From the NCBI GenBank assembly GCA_029532415.1, contig JAQOTA010000054.1, positions 3,348,001 through 3,412,000 of the forward strand: a DNA stretch of 64,000 nt. The letters run 5' to 3'. The notes under the pieces are model-generated. The model did not search any database. It was not told where the DNA came from and was given only the letters and a program-made list of their open reading frames with translations. Every line of letters begins with the position of its first letter. The first letter of the stretch is position 1. The position numbers and the translations under genes were made by a program. Of the stretch, positions 9,410 through 26,500 are shown one piece after another. The DNA comes from Marasmius tenuissimus. Its lineage: Eukaryota; Basidiomycota; Agaricomycetes; Agaricales; Marasmiaceae.

Positions 9410-10972
9410 CTAAGCGTCATGGTCAAAGACCAGAAACGTGTTTTCCCATAACCAATCTGAGTACCCAAACTTCGCGCAACGGTGCTCGATCCTGGTAAGC
9501 CCACCGCACCATCTGTCGACCCTCATGTATGATGATCGCCAGGTCTCTCCAACAACGCGTCCGTGCAAGGCAAGTCCAGATTCCCCCAAGGTCAGGATCC
9601 GCTGCAACGGTTCCAGATTCGTAGAAAGGTACCTGGGGGCCGGCCTTTCACCGTCATCGTTCTGTCCAAATTGTTCGAGTGAGAGAGAGACTTCGTTTAG
9701 CACTGCAAGACCGCCTTCCCCGGACAAAGAACGACGGGACTCGGCAAGATCTGCGATACTCGCGAAGGACTCCAGGGTCTCCGAGCCGGGTTCCGGGTCG
9801 GCTACAAAGACAAAATGTAACGCCGAGACTCGAGGGAAAACATCTGTACGTCCTAAGACAAAAAGTCCTCTTCGGTCCTCCTCTGGCGTCAAATCACAGA
9901 TTTCAATATGCAATTCACGAATCGCAGGAAGCCTTTGTGTAAGGGCCACAACATCGGAGCCAGAAAATATGGGCGCTGGTGCTCGAAGAACTTCCAGGGA
10001 ACACCCACTTCGTTCTTGCAGTTCAACGATGGACAAGAGTATCTCGTCTTCCCACCCTTCGTTGCGGCCGTGCATCTCCCAAGTCAGCTCCAACGTGTCC
10101 AACTTCGGGGCTGTCAAAGAGTCGAGTATGCGTGCGACCTTTCTCGCCTTTTCGGTGTTGATCTCGAGGTGCTGTAGCTGCGGAAGCGTACAATGTGTGA
10201 TCAGTACGTGGCTGGCAGTTGGTTCAAAATACGCAAATAGGTATCTGAGGTTTTGGAAGGCAGGAGTCGAGAACACCTGCGTATTGACTACGCTGCCCAA
10301 GAAAGCCTCTAGCTGTCCTGCGGACGGCGTAATTGCGCTCTGCAACGCGTAGGAGTGTGCATCACAAATCCAAAACGTTGCCTCCTTCAGTTTTGGGGCA
10401 TTCCAGTGCGAGGCGGGCATCAGGGGTGGATTATTGGTGGCAGGGTGGACGTGATCCGTGTAGAGATGGACAGACAACAAGTCGGGCATGGGAGGTTGGA
10501 TGGATGCAAGTTTCGTGAAGAGTGTCGTGTCATTTCCGAGGTTGAAATCGACGTGGCACCAACGTTGGGAATGGTATACAAGCACATCGAGGAGCTCCAT
10601 GTCCACAGGAGTGCCAGACAATAACACTGCCAAACACGAGATCAAACAAGATTGTGACCTATTCAACCAAGTCCGGAGCCTCTTCGACGGGTCCCGAGAA
10701 TTGCTAACAATTTTTCGAGAGTCCAGCCGAACGAGAGACCACAACGACGGTGTTGACAAGACTATGGAACGCCATGTCGAACAAGTCTGACCCAGGACCA
10801 GAGGCATAGAGAGATCGCTGAAGCAGTGACCTGCTGCATCGCTCGCTACGCAATACTGCGATACGAGGGCTAGAATCTCGTTGGGGAGATTGAGGATAGG
10901 AGCCGTGCTGTTTGTAGGGGAATGTTGGAGTGGCACTGGGTGTGTGTGAACGAAACCAGAGGGTGAACTCAT
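9410..10972 (-). CDS. F-box domain protein
   Basis: Single-exon ORF of 520 residues from the ATG at 10972 (the frame is open a little further upstream, but without an ATG). An F-box is seen near the N terminus: ILNLPNEILALVSQYC followed by VLGQTCSTWRSIVLSTPSLW. This is the typical basidiomycete pattern of a leucine/proline-rich start and a tryptophan-rich end. The remaining 400 residues are rich in leucine and contain stretches such as LPQLQHLEINT and APKLDTLELTW, which suggest a degenerate leucine-rich-repeat solenoid for substrate recognition. By family knowledge such proteins bind Skp1 and act as substrate receptors in SCF ubiquitin ligases. Agaricomycetes carry very many of them, and no specific substrate can be inferred. 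It lies head to head with YPD1, with about 316 bp between them. Confidence 0.8.
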   Translation of the reverse strand: MSSPSGFVHTHPVPLQHSPTNSTAPILNLPNEILALVSQYCVASDAAGHCFSDLSMPLVLGQTCSTWRSIVLSTPSLWSLVRLDSRKIVSNSRDPSKRLRTWLNRSQSCLISCLAVLLSGTPVDMELLDVLVYHSQRWCHVDFNLGNDTTLFTKLASIQPPMPDLLSVHLYTDHVHPATNNPPLMPASHWNAPKLKEATFWICDAHSYALQSAITPSAGQLEAFLGSVVNTQVFSTPAFQNLRYLFAYFEPTASHVLITHCTLPQLQHLEINTEKARKVARILDSLTAPKLDTLELTWEMHGRNEGWEDEILLSIVELQERSGCSLEVLRAPAPIFSGSDVVALTQRLPAIRELHIEICDLTPEEDRRGLFVLGRTDVFPRVSALHFVFVADPEPGSETLESFASIADLAESRRSLSGEGGLAVLNEVSLSLEQFGQNDDGERPAPRYLSTNLEPLQRILTLGESGLALHGRVVGETWRSSYMRVDRWCGGLTRIEHRCAKFGYSDWLWENTFLVFDHDA

Positions 10973-11288
10973 CCGGGAGAGATGCAACTGCCTTCTGGTT
11001 CTGCAATATATTCAGTGTCTGATTTTTACGCAGCGTACTAGACCAATACGTACCCTAGAATGCCCAAGTTGGCGACACTGGTTGTGGTGCTGGCTGGTCG
11101 CAGTGGCAAGGGGGTGGCCTTTTTCGGTAATTGTGAGCCTTTAAAAATAAACACCCCCAAACATTTCAGACTCCGTCGTCATTTCTACCTGGAGAGCACA
11201 TACCACCCGCAACATTTCCTACTACGGTCTGTAAACTTCCCTCCGAATCATCTCCCGCAGTTTAATTTCCGTTATCTCAGGTTCTCCT
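10973..11288. promoter_or_regulatory. Shared upstream region of the F-box gene and YPD1
   Basis: 316 bp between two divergent start codons. No perfect TATA box; AAAAATAAA-type A/T-rich sequence is present around 11140. It must contain both promoters. Confidence 0.45.
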
Positions 11289-12048
11289 ATGTCTGTCGCA
11301 GGCGCGGTCAAGCCAACTCTTGCAAACAAGGATCGTGCACCCACAAATTCGCGGACGGAACCCCCAATTTCTCCCAAGGGCGATCGCCCCGATGCTCGTA
11401 GCCCAAGTCCGGACAGTCGACGACCGCCAGCTGTAGATGATGACTCGGGAAAGAAACCTGCGTCCAGCTCAGAGGCGGGAGAGTCAGAGGACGACGAGGT
11501 GCGTGCTCGTCTGATATCTGGTGATAAACCATTCTAAAATATCATCGGGACCTCTTCAGGAATCGGGAAGCTCGAAGAAAGCTATCATAGACATGGACGC
11601 ATTTGGTCAAATTCTCGATCTCGATGAAGACGAAACGCACGACTTCTCACAGGAAATGGTCACCGAATACTTTACACAAGCGACGCAGACATTTGCCGAC
11701 CTGGAAAAGGCACTGTGAGCATCGAATTGGCTCGCCCTACAGCTTCATTTTGTGTGCTCATAGGAACCTGCTCATTCCGACAGGCAAGAAAAGGATCTCG
11801 AGAAGCTTTCATCACTCGGTCACTTCTTGAAGGGCTCGTCTGCTACTCTCGGTGTTTCCGCTGTCCAAAGCACATGCGAGAAGATACAGAACTACGGACA
11901 CCTCACGGATGGCGCAGGGGGGACGCTCGACAGCAAAGACGCGCTCGACAAGATCACCGATTTGATGGGCAACGTGAAGAAGGACTACACGGTCGCAGAG
12001 AAATGGCTCAGGCAATGGTATAAGGACCACGGAGCAGAAATATCATGA
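11289..12048 (+). CDS. YPD1: Histidine-containing phosphotransfer protein (YPD1-like)
   Basis: Three exons, 11289-11498, 11560-11714 and 11784-12048, giving 209 residues. The C-terminal two thirds form an HPt domain. Acidic helix IIDMDAFGQILDLDEDE leads into EMVTEYFTQATQTFADLEKAL. The phospho-acceptor motif is HFLKGSSATLGV with H135, followed by VQSTCEKIQNYG. In fungi this protein relays phosphate from hybrid histidine kinases (Sln1-type) to the response regulators Ssk1 and Skn7, controlling the HOG osmotic-stress pathway; most fungi have one copy. The first 70 residues are a low-complexity, proline/serine/acidic extension (ending SEAGESEDDE) not found in yeast Ypd1, and they make up exon 1. 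The start is the first ATG of the open frame. All catalytic features are intact. Confidence 0.93.
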
Positions 12049-12580
12049 GTATACCGTCATCGAACAGATTGCCACATGTGGCTTCTTCGTATGGTGGATC
12101 AGACGAATGACCTTGATCTTTCTTTTCGATCCGCGCGACTAGATCCCTATCCGCCGTAACGGCTGGGATCAAGGTCGTTGATCGTATCTTGTCTTGACTT
12201 TTCTATCACCACTTACCACTACCACTTTGTATATTTTATGATGCACACGATCAGAGAGCTGAAGGAGAAGTAGTAGTAGTAGAAGGGAAACGGACCACGC
12301 TGATTATTCAGAAGCAATGAAATTTGTATCTTCGATATTCTCTCGACCGACAGTAGCATACCAGTCTGCACGTCCCGTCTTACACCTTCCGCTTCAGAGC
12401 TCTCCCCTCCTTTGTATTACTCACCACTCATCGTCTGTACCTTTGTTCCATAAGTATTGCTGACACTATTCATAGAAATGCAATGTCGAATTTGATCGGT
12501 CTGAAGGACGCGAACAAACAATTACACCTCGAGCAAAGAGAAAACAAGCAGTAAGGGCCGTACGAATCCGTCAAACACGA
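12049..12580. other. Convergent 3' flanks of YPD1 and carboxylesterase
   Basis: Non-coding. It contains a short TAG trinucleotide run (about 12271-12282). No gene seen. Confidence 0.5.
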
Positions 12581-14882
12581 TCATGCATCGAACACAACCG
12601 AGTGTTCGTCAATATATGTGATGGCGGTCTCGCGGAAAGTGTCTGGTACGGGTACAATCTCATCCCCTTTGAGTTGCAGCAGAACCTGGAATGATGACTT
12701 GTAAGCGGAAGCTCGCCGTGGGAGGATATCAACATGCTCTTACGGGGCCGTTGGTGGGTGACGAAGAAAAATACTCCGGCCAGTGAGGGCCAGCTAGATG
12801 ATGACAGGGCTTTGAGGACATGATTCAATCGGCGCTCGTGATAGGGGACGTACGATTCGAGCCACTGTCATCATTCGGATCCAAATTCACAGCGAATGAA
12901 ATCCAGTAGTCCATCATCTGCGTGCTGAGGTCCTTTGCGCTCCGCGGCATCGTTGAGTTCTCGACGTCCAAGTTCCCGAACACGTGGAGGATTTCCGAGG
13001 TATGTGGTACTATCAAGGACGGTGAGCGAGTTGGGAAAGAGCAAGAGTGTTCCGAGCTAGCACCTCCCAGTGACCCTCGGGCGTACGAGCCCTCAGGTAG
13101 TCTAAATTCCCTTGGAACGACAGATACGGCGTTTGGGTCTGCAAAGAGATACATATACAATGGAGCTGCCGATGCGGACTTCGACTCTGCAAATTTTCTC
13201 GCAAAGACTCGACGCTCAACACTTGCGATAATGTCCGTAACTGATGGAAGGTGAGTTACAGATGAAGATTGAACAGGTCGAACCCACAGATTGCAGCGTA
13301 ACGTTTGAATTCTTGATTCAGTCCGAAGGTTTCATTGCCCGTGTCAAAAGGTGAACCAGCACTGGGGTCGTCTGGATACAGCTGGAGAAGCTCGGTGAGA
13401 GACCTTCGAAGTACATCATCCCCTCGCGGTGACGGTGAGAGCACATCGAACAATCCCGAGAGGATCTCCTCTGAGGAGTTGATGTCTTGCGGTGTGGCCA
13501 TGGTGCCTGTGAATATGGCCATTTAAACCTTTCCTGACTAGTAGGTAAGCAGCAGACATTTACCTTCGTCTAGAACATCTCCGTACATTATTGCGATGTT
13601 ACCTCCGCTGGGAATATCTAGCTGGGAAGGATAGTCCGGCACCAAGCCTCCAGGTCCGTCGAGAACTGCAGCCCAATCAAAGCTCGATGAAGTTATTCCA
13701 GCCCTGTCGAGTGCGTCGTAGAGCTCGTCTGAGTTCGCGTTCAAACGTAGACAGTCCAATTTCGAAGATGCCTCAGCGCAGGACGGGACGGCTCGGACAT
13801 ACGACGTCCACTTGGCCTCCCGAACCCTGGCTGGATGGGTTGGTAACCTTCCGACGGACTGTATGATCTGTTTGGCATTAAAACAGGCGTAGTCACTGTG
13901 TCATTAAGAGAGTACGTACAGCCCCTCGAGCTAAACCCTGAAGTTTCCCGTTCAAGATTAACAGCTCAATGGATCTTCCGCCGGCACTCTCTCCAAATAC
14001 TGTGATCTGACGAGATGAGGTGAGCTTTGTATCTTTGATTTTCAAGAGAAACTGATGCTCTGCGCACCTTTGAAGGATCGCCGCCAAATGTTTCGATGTT
14101 TTGCTTCACCCACTCTAGTGCTACTAACTGGTCCTTCAATCCCAAATTCAACACGTCCTGACGTCCGTCTACTTCTTCTCCTTGCGGAAATCCGAGTGGT
14201 CCCAGACGATAATTGATCGTTATTACGATTACGGGTGAATTCTGCGATATTGTAAGTTCAGTCGAACGTGGAAGAGGTTCCAGTTCTCACCCTGACAAGA
14301 CTCCTCTCTACCAGCGCCGTGCCATCATAACCGGGACGCGACCCAGCTCCTGAGACCCACCCTCCACCGTGAATCCAGAGAAGGACCGGAAGAGAGGCAT
14401 TGGGTCCCACTTGAGCTGCCGAGGGACGGAAGATATTCAACGACAGGCAATCTTCCGATACCGATTCTCTAGGCATCCCCTATCCCGACAATGATTACGA
14501 TGTCTAAAGCTTAAGCGAAGCGGCAGGCAAACGTACAGGTTGTAAGCAGGCTTTTCCGAAATCTGTTGCATCGACGACCACGTTTGTGAAGTCTGACACA
14601 ACGGAATAGTCCTTTATCCTTGCCTCCCGCAAACGCAGGTTGTCCACAGGGGCTTCGGCATAATGTATACCTGTGGGATTGTGAGCATTTCTCCAGCTGC
14701 GCGAGGGTCAAAAGCGTGGGCTTACCCCCGAAGAATTCGACGGGTTCCGAAACACTCTTTCCAACAGCAATCGGGCCAGCACTCCCAAGCTTTATTTGAT
14801 GAGAGATAGAGGTTCCAAAGACCCAAGCGGTCACAAGAGCGACAGGATTGAGATGCAAGGGATTAAAGAGGTCTGAGAACAT
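12581..14882 (-). CDS. Type-B carboxylesterase/lipase, probably secreted
   Basis: Eleven exons, all phased: 14882-14726, 14670-14537, 14479-14291, 14241-14068, 14006-13920, 13867-13564, 13506-13288, 13240-13064, 13009-12854, 12793-12744 and 12685-12581, giving 583 residues. This is the alpha/beta-hydrolase carboxylesterase family. The motifs are EDCLSLNIFRP, the oxyanion-hole LLWIHGGGW, and the nucleophile elbow FGESAGG with S225. The acid lies in GDVLDEGT (E348), and the histidine in GVPHTSEILHVFG (H483). Further family hallmarks are YPDDPSAGSPFDTGNE and the C-terminal GPHWPEY followed by LLQLKGDEIVPVPDTFR. The N terminus is hydrophobic (about residues 8-30) and could be a signal peptide or anchor. 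It probably hydrolyses esters outside the cell; the substrate is unknown. The intact triad suggests it is active. Confidence 0.9.
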
Positions 14883-15314
14883 CGGGAAACTATGAGCGCG
14901 GCTTGACCCAGATCTTTATATGCCTCGAAAACAACGGGTAACCTCGCCGCACCCGTACTTTAATTACCCAGTTGTAGTTGAATGACCCTTTTTCTCCACC
15001 ATTATGCGAGATTGTTGTTTGTGACAAGATCACTCGCCTGTTACTCTCCTTCAGCCTGACGTATTGACCGAGAAGACCGGGGACGAATCATCAATGCATC
15101 AACGTTCAACGCCTCATGCATCATCCAGGTCCTGAGCGTGAATTCGACCGCGACCGCGAACTTTCCCGAGAGGTTGGGGTATGTGTAGCAGAAATGCAGG
15201 GTAAGGTAGTAGGTTCTAAAGTGATCCATTAGAACGTTCGGTCAGCTGGGAATTATGAATTACATGTTTTTAAGGTACTCGTAACGCAAACGAACCGTAC
15301 TCATTCGTCTCTAA
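14883..15314. other. Intergenic, carboxylesterase upstream region
   Basis: No coding signal. It contains the upstream region of the esterase and the 3' flank of the ribosomal protein gene. Confidence 0.4.
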
Positions 15315-16061
15315 TCAGGGTAGTACCGCAGCAGCTCCAGCCTTCGTGCTCACATCCGACATGTCAACCGGAACTTCGTCCTTTCCTCCCTTCTTTCCTT
15401 TCTGTTTGGCAGCGCCGTCCAACGCGACTTTTCCGTCTGCCTTCTTCTCTTTTGGGTGCGTCTGGCGGTAAACTTTGAGGTTAGGGAACGGGAGCATTCC
15501 CTTCGGAGATGGGGGCGTCGCTCGTTCGTGTTCTTCTCCTGGCACGAGCGGTTGTCCGTTTTTCTGCGCTGTGTTTTTCCATCTACGCCACGGGTCACCA
15601 CCAGCGAGCTCCATCAACTCTTTCACGATGGTCGTAGACCACTTCTTGTCCATGTCAATGGTTTTGAGTGAGCCATCCTCTGGAAGGAGAACGAGAAAGT
15701 GTGAGGGGAAAGTCGAGCTGTGAGAACGTGGCGCGCACCGAGTTGAAGTTCTATCTCCGGCCTCCACTGTTCCTCAGGCTTTTTGAGAGCTTTCTCCACT
15801 TCAATCTTCAGTGAAGGATTTGCATATCGTATCTTGGGGAGTTCTTCCTTCGTGAAATGCCTGCTTCGACGGTAAGTAATGAGTCGAAAAGAATCTCGCA
15901 AGCAAGTCAACACACCGTGCACCAAAGTGGTCGTTACGGAAAGCATATGACAGTCTCAGCGCACGGACGCCATATAAAGTGAGTTTCGGCGAGGTATTCA
16001 AGCGCTCTAAGATTTTTGAGAGACTGGAGGGCCCAATGGGTGCCTTGAGTTTCCGGGCCAT
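15315..16061 (-). CDS. Mitochondrial ribosomal protein with L51/S25/CI-B8 domain
   Basis: Three exons, 16061-15916, 15860-15739 and 15679-15315, giving 210 residues. The start ATG at 16061 sits in ACCACCATGG. The N-terminal 110 residues match the thioredoxin-like Ribosomal_L51/S25/CI-B8 domain: GPSSLSKILERLNTSPKLTL, then HFGARHFTKEELPKIRYANP and SLKIEVEKAL. This fold is shared by several small mitoribosome subunits and by the complex I subunit NDUFA2. The length and lysine-rich C-terminal tail fit a fungal mitoribosomal protein of the MRP49/mL61 or mS25 type, but I cannot choose between them by eye. The tail after about residue 150 is basic and low in complexity (KEKKADGKVALDGAAKQKG). No classical presequence is obvious; the basic N terminus (MARKLK) may serve for import. 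Confidence 0.75.
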
Positions 16062-16314
16062 GGTGGTGATAGGCAAACTGAAGATTATTTCCTAATTTGG
16101 ATAGTCGACATTCAAGCGCTCATTATGATGTTAGGCGCCCAACCTCTTTGGCCGTCGCATGCACTGAAGTACGTACACACGAAGCACGTATTTCCGCTCG
16201 GAGTGTACATGTCGATTCTACTGAGGTATGAGAGAATCTACTTAATAGCAAAAGGTGCAAATATGATAGCAAAAATGGCAGACGACAAGAGCTCGAGGCT
16301 TCTAGGTCGATGCT

Positions 16315-18256
16315 TCAACTGTACATACCGTCGTCAGGACCAAATCCCACTTCCTCCTCATCTCCCCATGAAGGCCCGCCAGGTCCTACCATGTACGCTC
16401 CGCCTGCACCAAATGCTGAGAGGTGCGGGCCTCCCGGGAATCCGCCCCCGCCCCCGCCTCCAGAACCGTTGGCTTTGACGACCTGCGACAAGAATTTCTT
16501 GGACCGGGACATTTCTTGTTCAAGAGCTTGAAGCTGAGTAGTTTGGGCTTGTACTTCGGCGAGGACGGATGAGAGGGTGTGAGATGGCGCGCCGGCTAGC
16601 CACGAACAGGTTAGATACTTTGAGAAAAAGGAAATGAATGTTACGCACGGGCAGGTTCACCGAACTCTTCGAGCAACTCTTCTAATTCAGCACCCGGGGC
16701 ATTGTCTTCAAAAGTGACGACGTCGTCAGCGGAAATGGAGGCGTTGATAGTCTTGGATTCGATCTAATCGGTCCCCCTAGGTTCAGTAACGAGAGTCGGG
16801 GAAAGAGATGCGGTATCGATACTCACCATCTGCAACAAGAGCGCTCTGACTTTCTCCTGCCCGATATGCACGAGTTCTGGAGGGTCGTTGTCCCTTATCC
16901 AACCCAAAGCCTTCCCAATCTCTCCCAGCCCCAATCGGACGTAACTCTCAGTAAGCTGCTTTACTTGCCATCTTCCCGACTCTGCTTCTCCCACGACTCG
17001 CAACACCAAACCCCAGTTTCTGTCATGTTCAAAGAGAGCGCGATCTCGGACTGCTAGTGTACGAATAGGATGTACACTTCCGATGGGTGCCGTGGATGCG
17101 CTTGAGATTGAGCCGATACTTCCAGGGAAAGCGTTCACGAAGGCAGCATACCCACCAGAAGAACGCTCCTCTCTGGGAAGCGTGGTCATGTTGGATTGAA
17201 AGTGGGATCCAGTGGATTTCCAGAGCTTGGATAACGTCGGGTGAGTGTACTTGGGCAATGATTTGGGTCCTCCATATCTGATGCATTGTAAAAGCCTTAG
17301 TTTCTTAAGTGCTTCGAACTGGAGGGCGGAGGGCGGAGTGCTCTGTGAGGCGGAAGGTGCTGTCATGCATGCCTCAAAATAGGATAGGGCGTGTGTGAGG
17401 AGACGGAAGTTTGCTGGAGGAGGAGGCACTGACGAGGGCCGACTGGGATCTGATGATGGGTTGATTTCGGAAGACAGTGGCAGGGCTGCAAGTGTGAGTG
17501 CCACACCACCCAAGTACTGATACAAGAGGTTGTCCGTGTAGTCGATATCGGTGGAGGGCGACTCGATGGACTTGTATCCCGGTAAGTGTGCTGAGGTTAA
17601 GATGTCGTCGATTGGGTATTTGACCAAGAAATTCGCCACAGGACCAACATGTCCAGTCTGGAGGGAGAGCAGCAGGAGATTTACATGGATTTTGGTGAGT
17701 GTACTGGGCGTCGGAGGATAACGCATAACAAGGTCAAGCAAAGGAAGAATGGCCCATTTTGGCTGTGATTGGAGGAGATGAGAACACTCAAGGATCGAAT
17801 TGTAGAAGCAGATGGACGCACATTGAGTAAATGACCAGCATATTTGACAATTCCCTCCACTAGCATTGACATCCGCTCTGGTGCATGTCTCGCTTGCTCC
17901 GGAATGAACTGATTGCAAAAGTTCTCGATGACTTCCCAGGCTGGAAGGGGCATTGGCAATTGCGTCTCGAACGAAGGCACGCTCAATCGCGCCGATCTGC
18001 GCGTCAATCGCTATCAGCACCGACCCAAAGAAAAGTAGTGAGCAACTCACAGTATATAGAGGACTCCAAGACTGTCATTTCTCAGATCAAGAACATTGAG
18101 AGGGTCTTCACCGGAAGACAAAGCACCAATAAGAGCAGCCTCACGGGCATCTGGTCTCAATGCTGTTCGTAATGTAAGATTAAGAGCGCTGACATTGTTT
18201 GTTGTTGTAATTTGTTGAACCAGGCCGTCTGTAAGATTTTGGTTGTTCGTCTCCAT
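16315..18256 (-). CDS. CSN3: COP9 signalosome subunit 3
   Basis: Five exons, all phased: 18256-18051, 17996-17822, 17762-16827, 16763-16649 and 16595-16315, giving 570 residues. It is a PCI-domain protein. The central helical repeat part runs through exon 3 (for example WAILPLLDLVMRYPP, HVNLLLLSLQTGHVGPVANF), and the winged-helix end of the PCI domain lies across exons 3-4 (QEKVRALLLQMIESKTINAS, then DDVVTFEDN). The family is the scaffold of the COP9 signalosome, which removes NEDD8 from cullins and thereby controls SCF ligases. The C-terminal tail has a poly-glycine run (SGGGGGGGFPGG) and ends in an acidic stretch. The start ATG at 18256 is only 262 bp from the start of SMC3, on the opposite strand. 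Alternative candidates such as other PCI proteins (eIF3, proteasome lid) fit less well because of the N-terminal layout. Confidence 0.8.
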
Positions 18257-23001
<4,745 letters not shown>

Positions 23002-23571
23002 TCGATGGTGTGCTCCAGTTCTTTATCTTTATTGTCGCTGTCTGTTCTCGCTTTCGGTCGATTTGTTGTAGATTTACAGCCCTGTACTGTTTATTCTCTC
23101 TATGCTCACGGTGTAATCTTTTGTTCCTGCCGATGCGTCGCTCAGACTGGTCAAATCCAACGCTAAATTTCTATGAATCAGAAGTGGTAAGTAATACGAA
23201 GGAAGGGCTATCGACGCCGTCATGTCGGTATATCCTCTCGCACTCGCATTTGAACGCTTGTCTGTTGCTTGAGGGAGCGCTGAGCGCTGAGATCGCTATC
23301 TGAGTATTCTGACTCGATGTGACTGTGCCTTGGCTGGGTGTAATTTATTTGAGAACACGATCCCGCCCCCGCCAACTGGATGCCAACGCGTGTCAGCCTT
23401 CAGGGCGCGTGAGGCGCGTGACCGCGACGCGGAGCGCATCAATTACGTTTTCATTCAGTCCAGTCAACGCCAAAGCATTCCCACAATGACACTCGCTATA
23501 CACTCACAAGTTCCTACGTCTTATAAAATGGGGGAGACGAGCCATGTTCTTCCTCCTTACCGCAAAGCTTT
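23002..23571. promoter_or_regulatory. Upstream region of the ankyrin protein gene
   Basis: Contains SMC3 3' sequence, an ACGCGT box at 23386-23391, and a TATAAAA at 23522-23528 about 45 bp before the ATG at 23572. No coding signal is seen in the remainder. Confidence 0.45.
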
Positions 23572-26500
23572 ATGTCTCAGAACAAAGAAGCCCAATCTTT
23601 TCTTCAGAGAGTCCAGTCTCTACCCAAGGGGCCCGGAATCTCTTTAGACGACGTCCTACAAGCCTCGCTCAATGAAGAAGCAGAGCTTCGCAAACTGTTC
23701 GCAACCGATAGGCAAAACACGCGTTTAAACGACAACTACGTTGGGCTTGTCGACGTGTATGATGCCCCTGACGATATCAGGACCACCAGGGCTCGCGTTG
23801 TGAAGGATGAAGAGGACGCTCTATCAGCAAAATATGTGATGCCGTTGTTGGAGGATGGCCGGAGGAAGGAAGGGGAGCCGTGGATGGTGTCCGATGTGGA
23901 CGAGTTCAAGAAGAACTGGTCAGTTTTCACAGAGGGCTCGCTCTCGCAGCTATTGGATTGGAACAACATCGTTGCTGCTGGAGGCGCTGTATTGGCATGT
24001 TTGACCCTCCTCCCGGAGTCTGCGAAGGCGTCGAAGAGGGCGATGAGAAAGTACTACCACACTAGTGCATATCCGACTTCTGACGTGGATCTATTCTTAT
24101 ATGGGATGACTCCTGAAGAGGTAAGTTTTGTTTGCGTCCATTCGAGGGCTGCTTGACACTCATGGCATATTGAATGACTCTCAGGCTGAAGTCAAGATCA
24201 CGAAGATCTATGAAGCCGTCAGGGATTCAGTTCCTTGGGATGTGATTTGTGTTCGTACAAAGCACACTGTTTCTATCCATTGTAGGAGATCACATTGTCT
24301 ATATCCTCTCCGATCCCTAAGAACGTCTCTTGCTAGCACAATATCCGTACCGTTCGATACAGATCGTTCTTCGTCTTTATGGCTCTCCCGCAGAGATCCT
24401 CGCTGGTTTTGATATTGATTCGGCCTGTTTTGCGTATGATGGTATGTGACCTGTCGTTTGACATCCCTTCTCATTCTTACTTACCTCGCCATCCAGGCTC
24501 TCGAGTTTGGGGTAACCCACGATCCATCGTCGCAATGATGAGGCAGTGTAACACCGTCGATATGTCTCGCCGCTCTCCATCATACGAAGTGCGGCTTGCT
24601 AAATACTCCTCCCGCTCGTTCGAGGTCTATGTTCCCACCCTCAATCGTGCCGAGATTGATCCAACTGTGAGTTTCCCTTTGTCTATACTCGCAACCGGAC
24701 TCACAGGTATTGCCCTAGATTTACGAGAGATCCATAACACAGATTAAAGGACTTGCTCGCCTCCTTGTCTTCGAGAAGATCAAAGATGCTGATAGTCGTT
24801 ATCAGTTCCTCAAGTCGCGTCGTGCCCTTCGAGGTCGACCCGACAAGCTCAACAGGTATGCTCGAAGGAAGAAACAGTGGAAGGGCGATCTCAAAGCCAA
24901 TATGGCAATCGGCGGTCTAGAGATGAACGGTTATGATGTGGTGTCGTTGCATATTCCGTATGGTCCTGGATGGAATGCTAAGAGGATTGAAAAGTTGGTG
25001 TATCAAACTGTGAGTCATTGCACCTCGAACATCGGGACCTCTGCTGAGGTTTGCAATAACCTCAGGACCTCGGAATGAATTGTGAGCCTCGTTCGCACGT
25101 CTTCTACCAGAACGTTCACTCAATTTCAGCACTTGAAAGCTCCATTCAATCCAAAAAACAAAGACAGGCGTCTTCACCGTCACCCGGCCTTTTTCGGCAC
25201 AGGAGAAGAGTGCCTCGCAGACTGTTGCGAGGTTCGTCGTGAGATTTATGAATCTCCTTAGCTCTGTACTGATTTCTATCTCAGCACTGCCCTGGTCCGG
25301 TTGACGAAGACGAACGCAGGCTCCAAAACGACGAGGATGGACAATATGTTCGTGGTCGGATATCGTGAGTTTCTCTTGCTTCATCCTTCGGGAAAGATCT
25401 CTGAAAGAATCACTCGAACTTGTCAGCTTCATCGAGGAGGATCCGGGCAGGCAGAGCATTACTGGCAGCTTCAGACCGATCGATGTTGGCGAATGGAGCG
25501 AGCAGGTATACATTGGCCCAACAGAGAAGTTCTTTGAAGCTATCGTCACCGGTAACCTTGCGGCTGTCGCGAAGATGATCGAAGAGGGTATTGATGTGAC
25601 GAGGAGGGACCATGTTGGACGGATGCCCTTGCACGTTGCGATTATGGCGAAACAGGATGAGATCGCTTGTCAACTCATTGATCACGGTGCACGGATTACG
25701 TCTCGCTTGGCCGGTGGACGGACTGCACTGCACCTGGCGGCGAAAATGGATATGGCGGGCGTTGTGAGGAAGTTGCTGGAGAGGAGTAACATCAACAAGG
25801 AGTTGCTGGAGAAGGAGAGCAAATCAAAGGGGGGTGAGAACAAGGATGGGGACGTTGCCATGAAGGATATCGTCGCTGAGCGACCATCCTCGGAGGATGA
25901 TTGGAGCTCAGATGACGATGGTGTTGTGTCCATGGACGAGGATGCTGCTGATGATGATGAAGACATTGGGGGCGAGGATACCCATGGAGAGAAGGATTCG
26001 GACGACTATGACGACAACAGTATCGGCGAGGACGAGAAAGGGCCACCTCAGTCACCTGAACCTGACGAACTTCTGGAGGATAAGATCGACGAACCTGATG
26101 TCTTTGACATTAACGCTCCAGATTGGGACTTTGTACTAACTCCCCTCGACTACGCGGTCCTATTTGCGTCTTTGCCGGTTATAGATGCTCTTCTGGACCA
26201 AGAGGAAATGGATCTGTCGCGGGCCACACAAGCCAAATACAGCAGTCCCCGTGCTCTGGTTCCTCTCACTGTGGCTATGTACCGTCAAGACGAGGCGGAG
26301 GCGATGAAGATTATTGAGCGGTTGGTAGCCGCAGGTGCCTCCTCTTCCACCGCTGACGACGAGCTCGTGACAATCCTCTCGAAATTCGTTCAAGCCAAGA
26401 AGACTCAGCTCGTCTTGACCTTACTTCGAGTTGACCCCAACGCCGTATCAGTGGTCAATTTTCCTGCTGTCGATGGCGGGTACGATCGCAGGGCCACATT

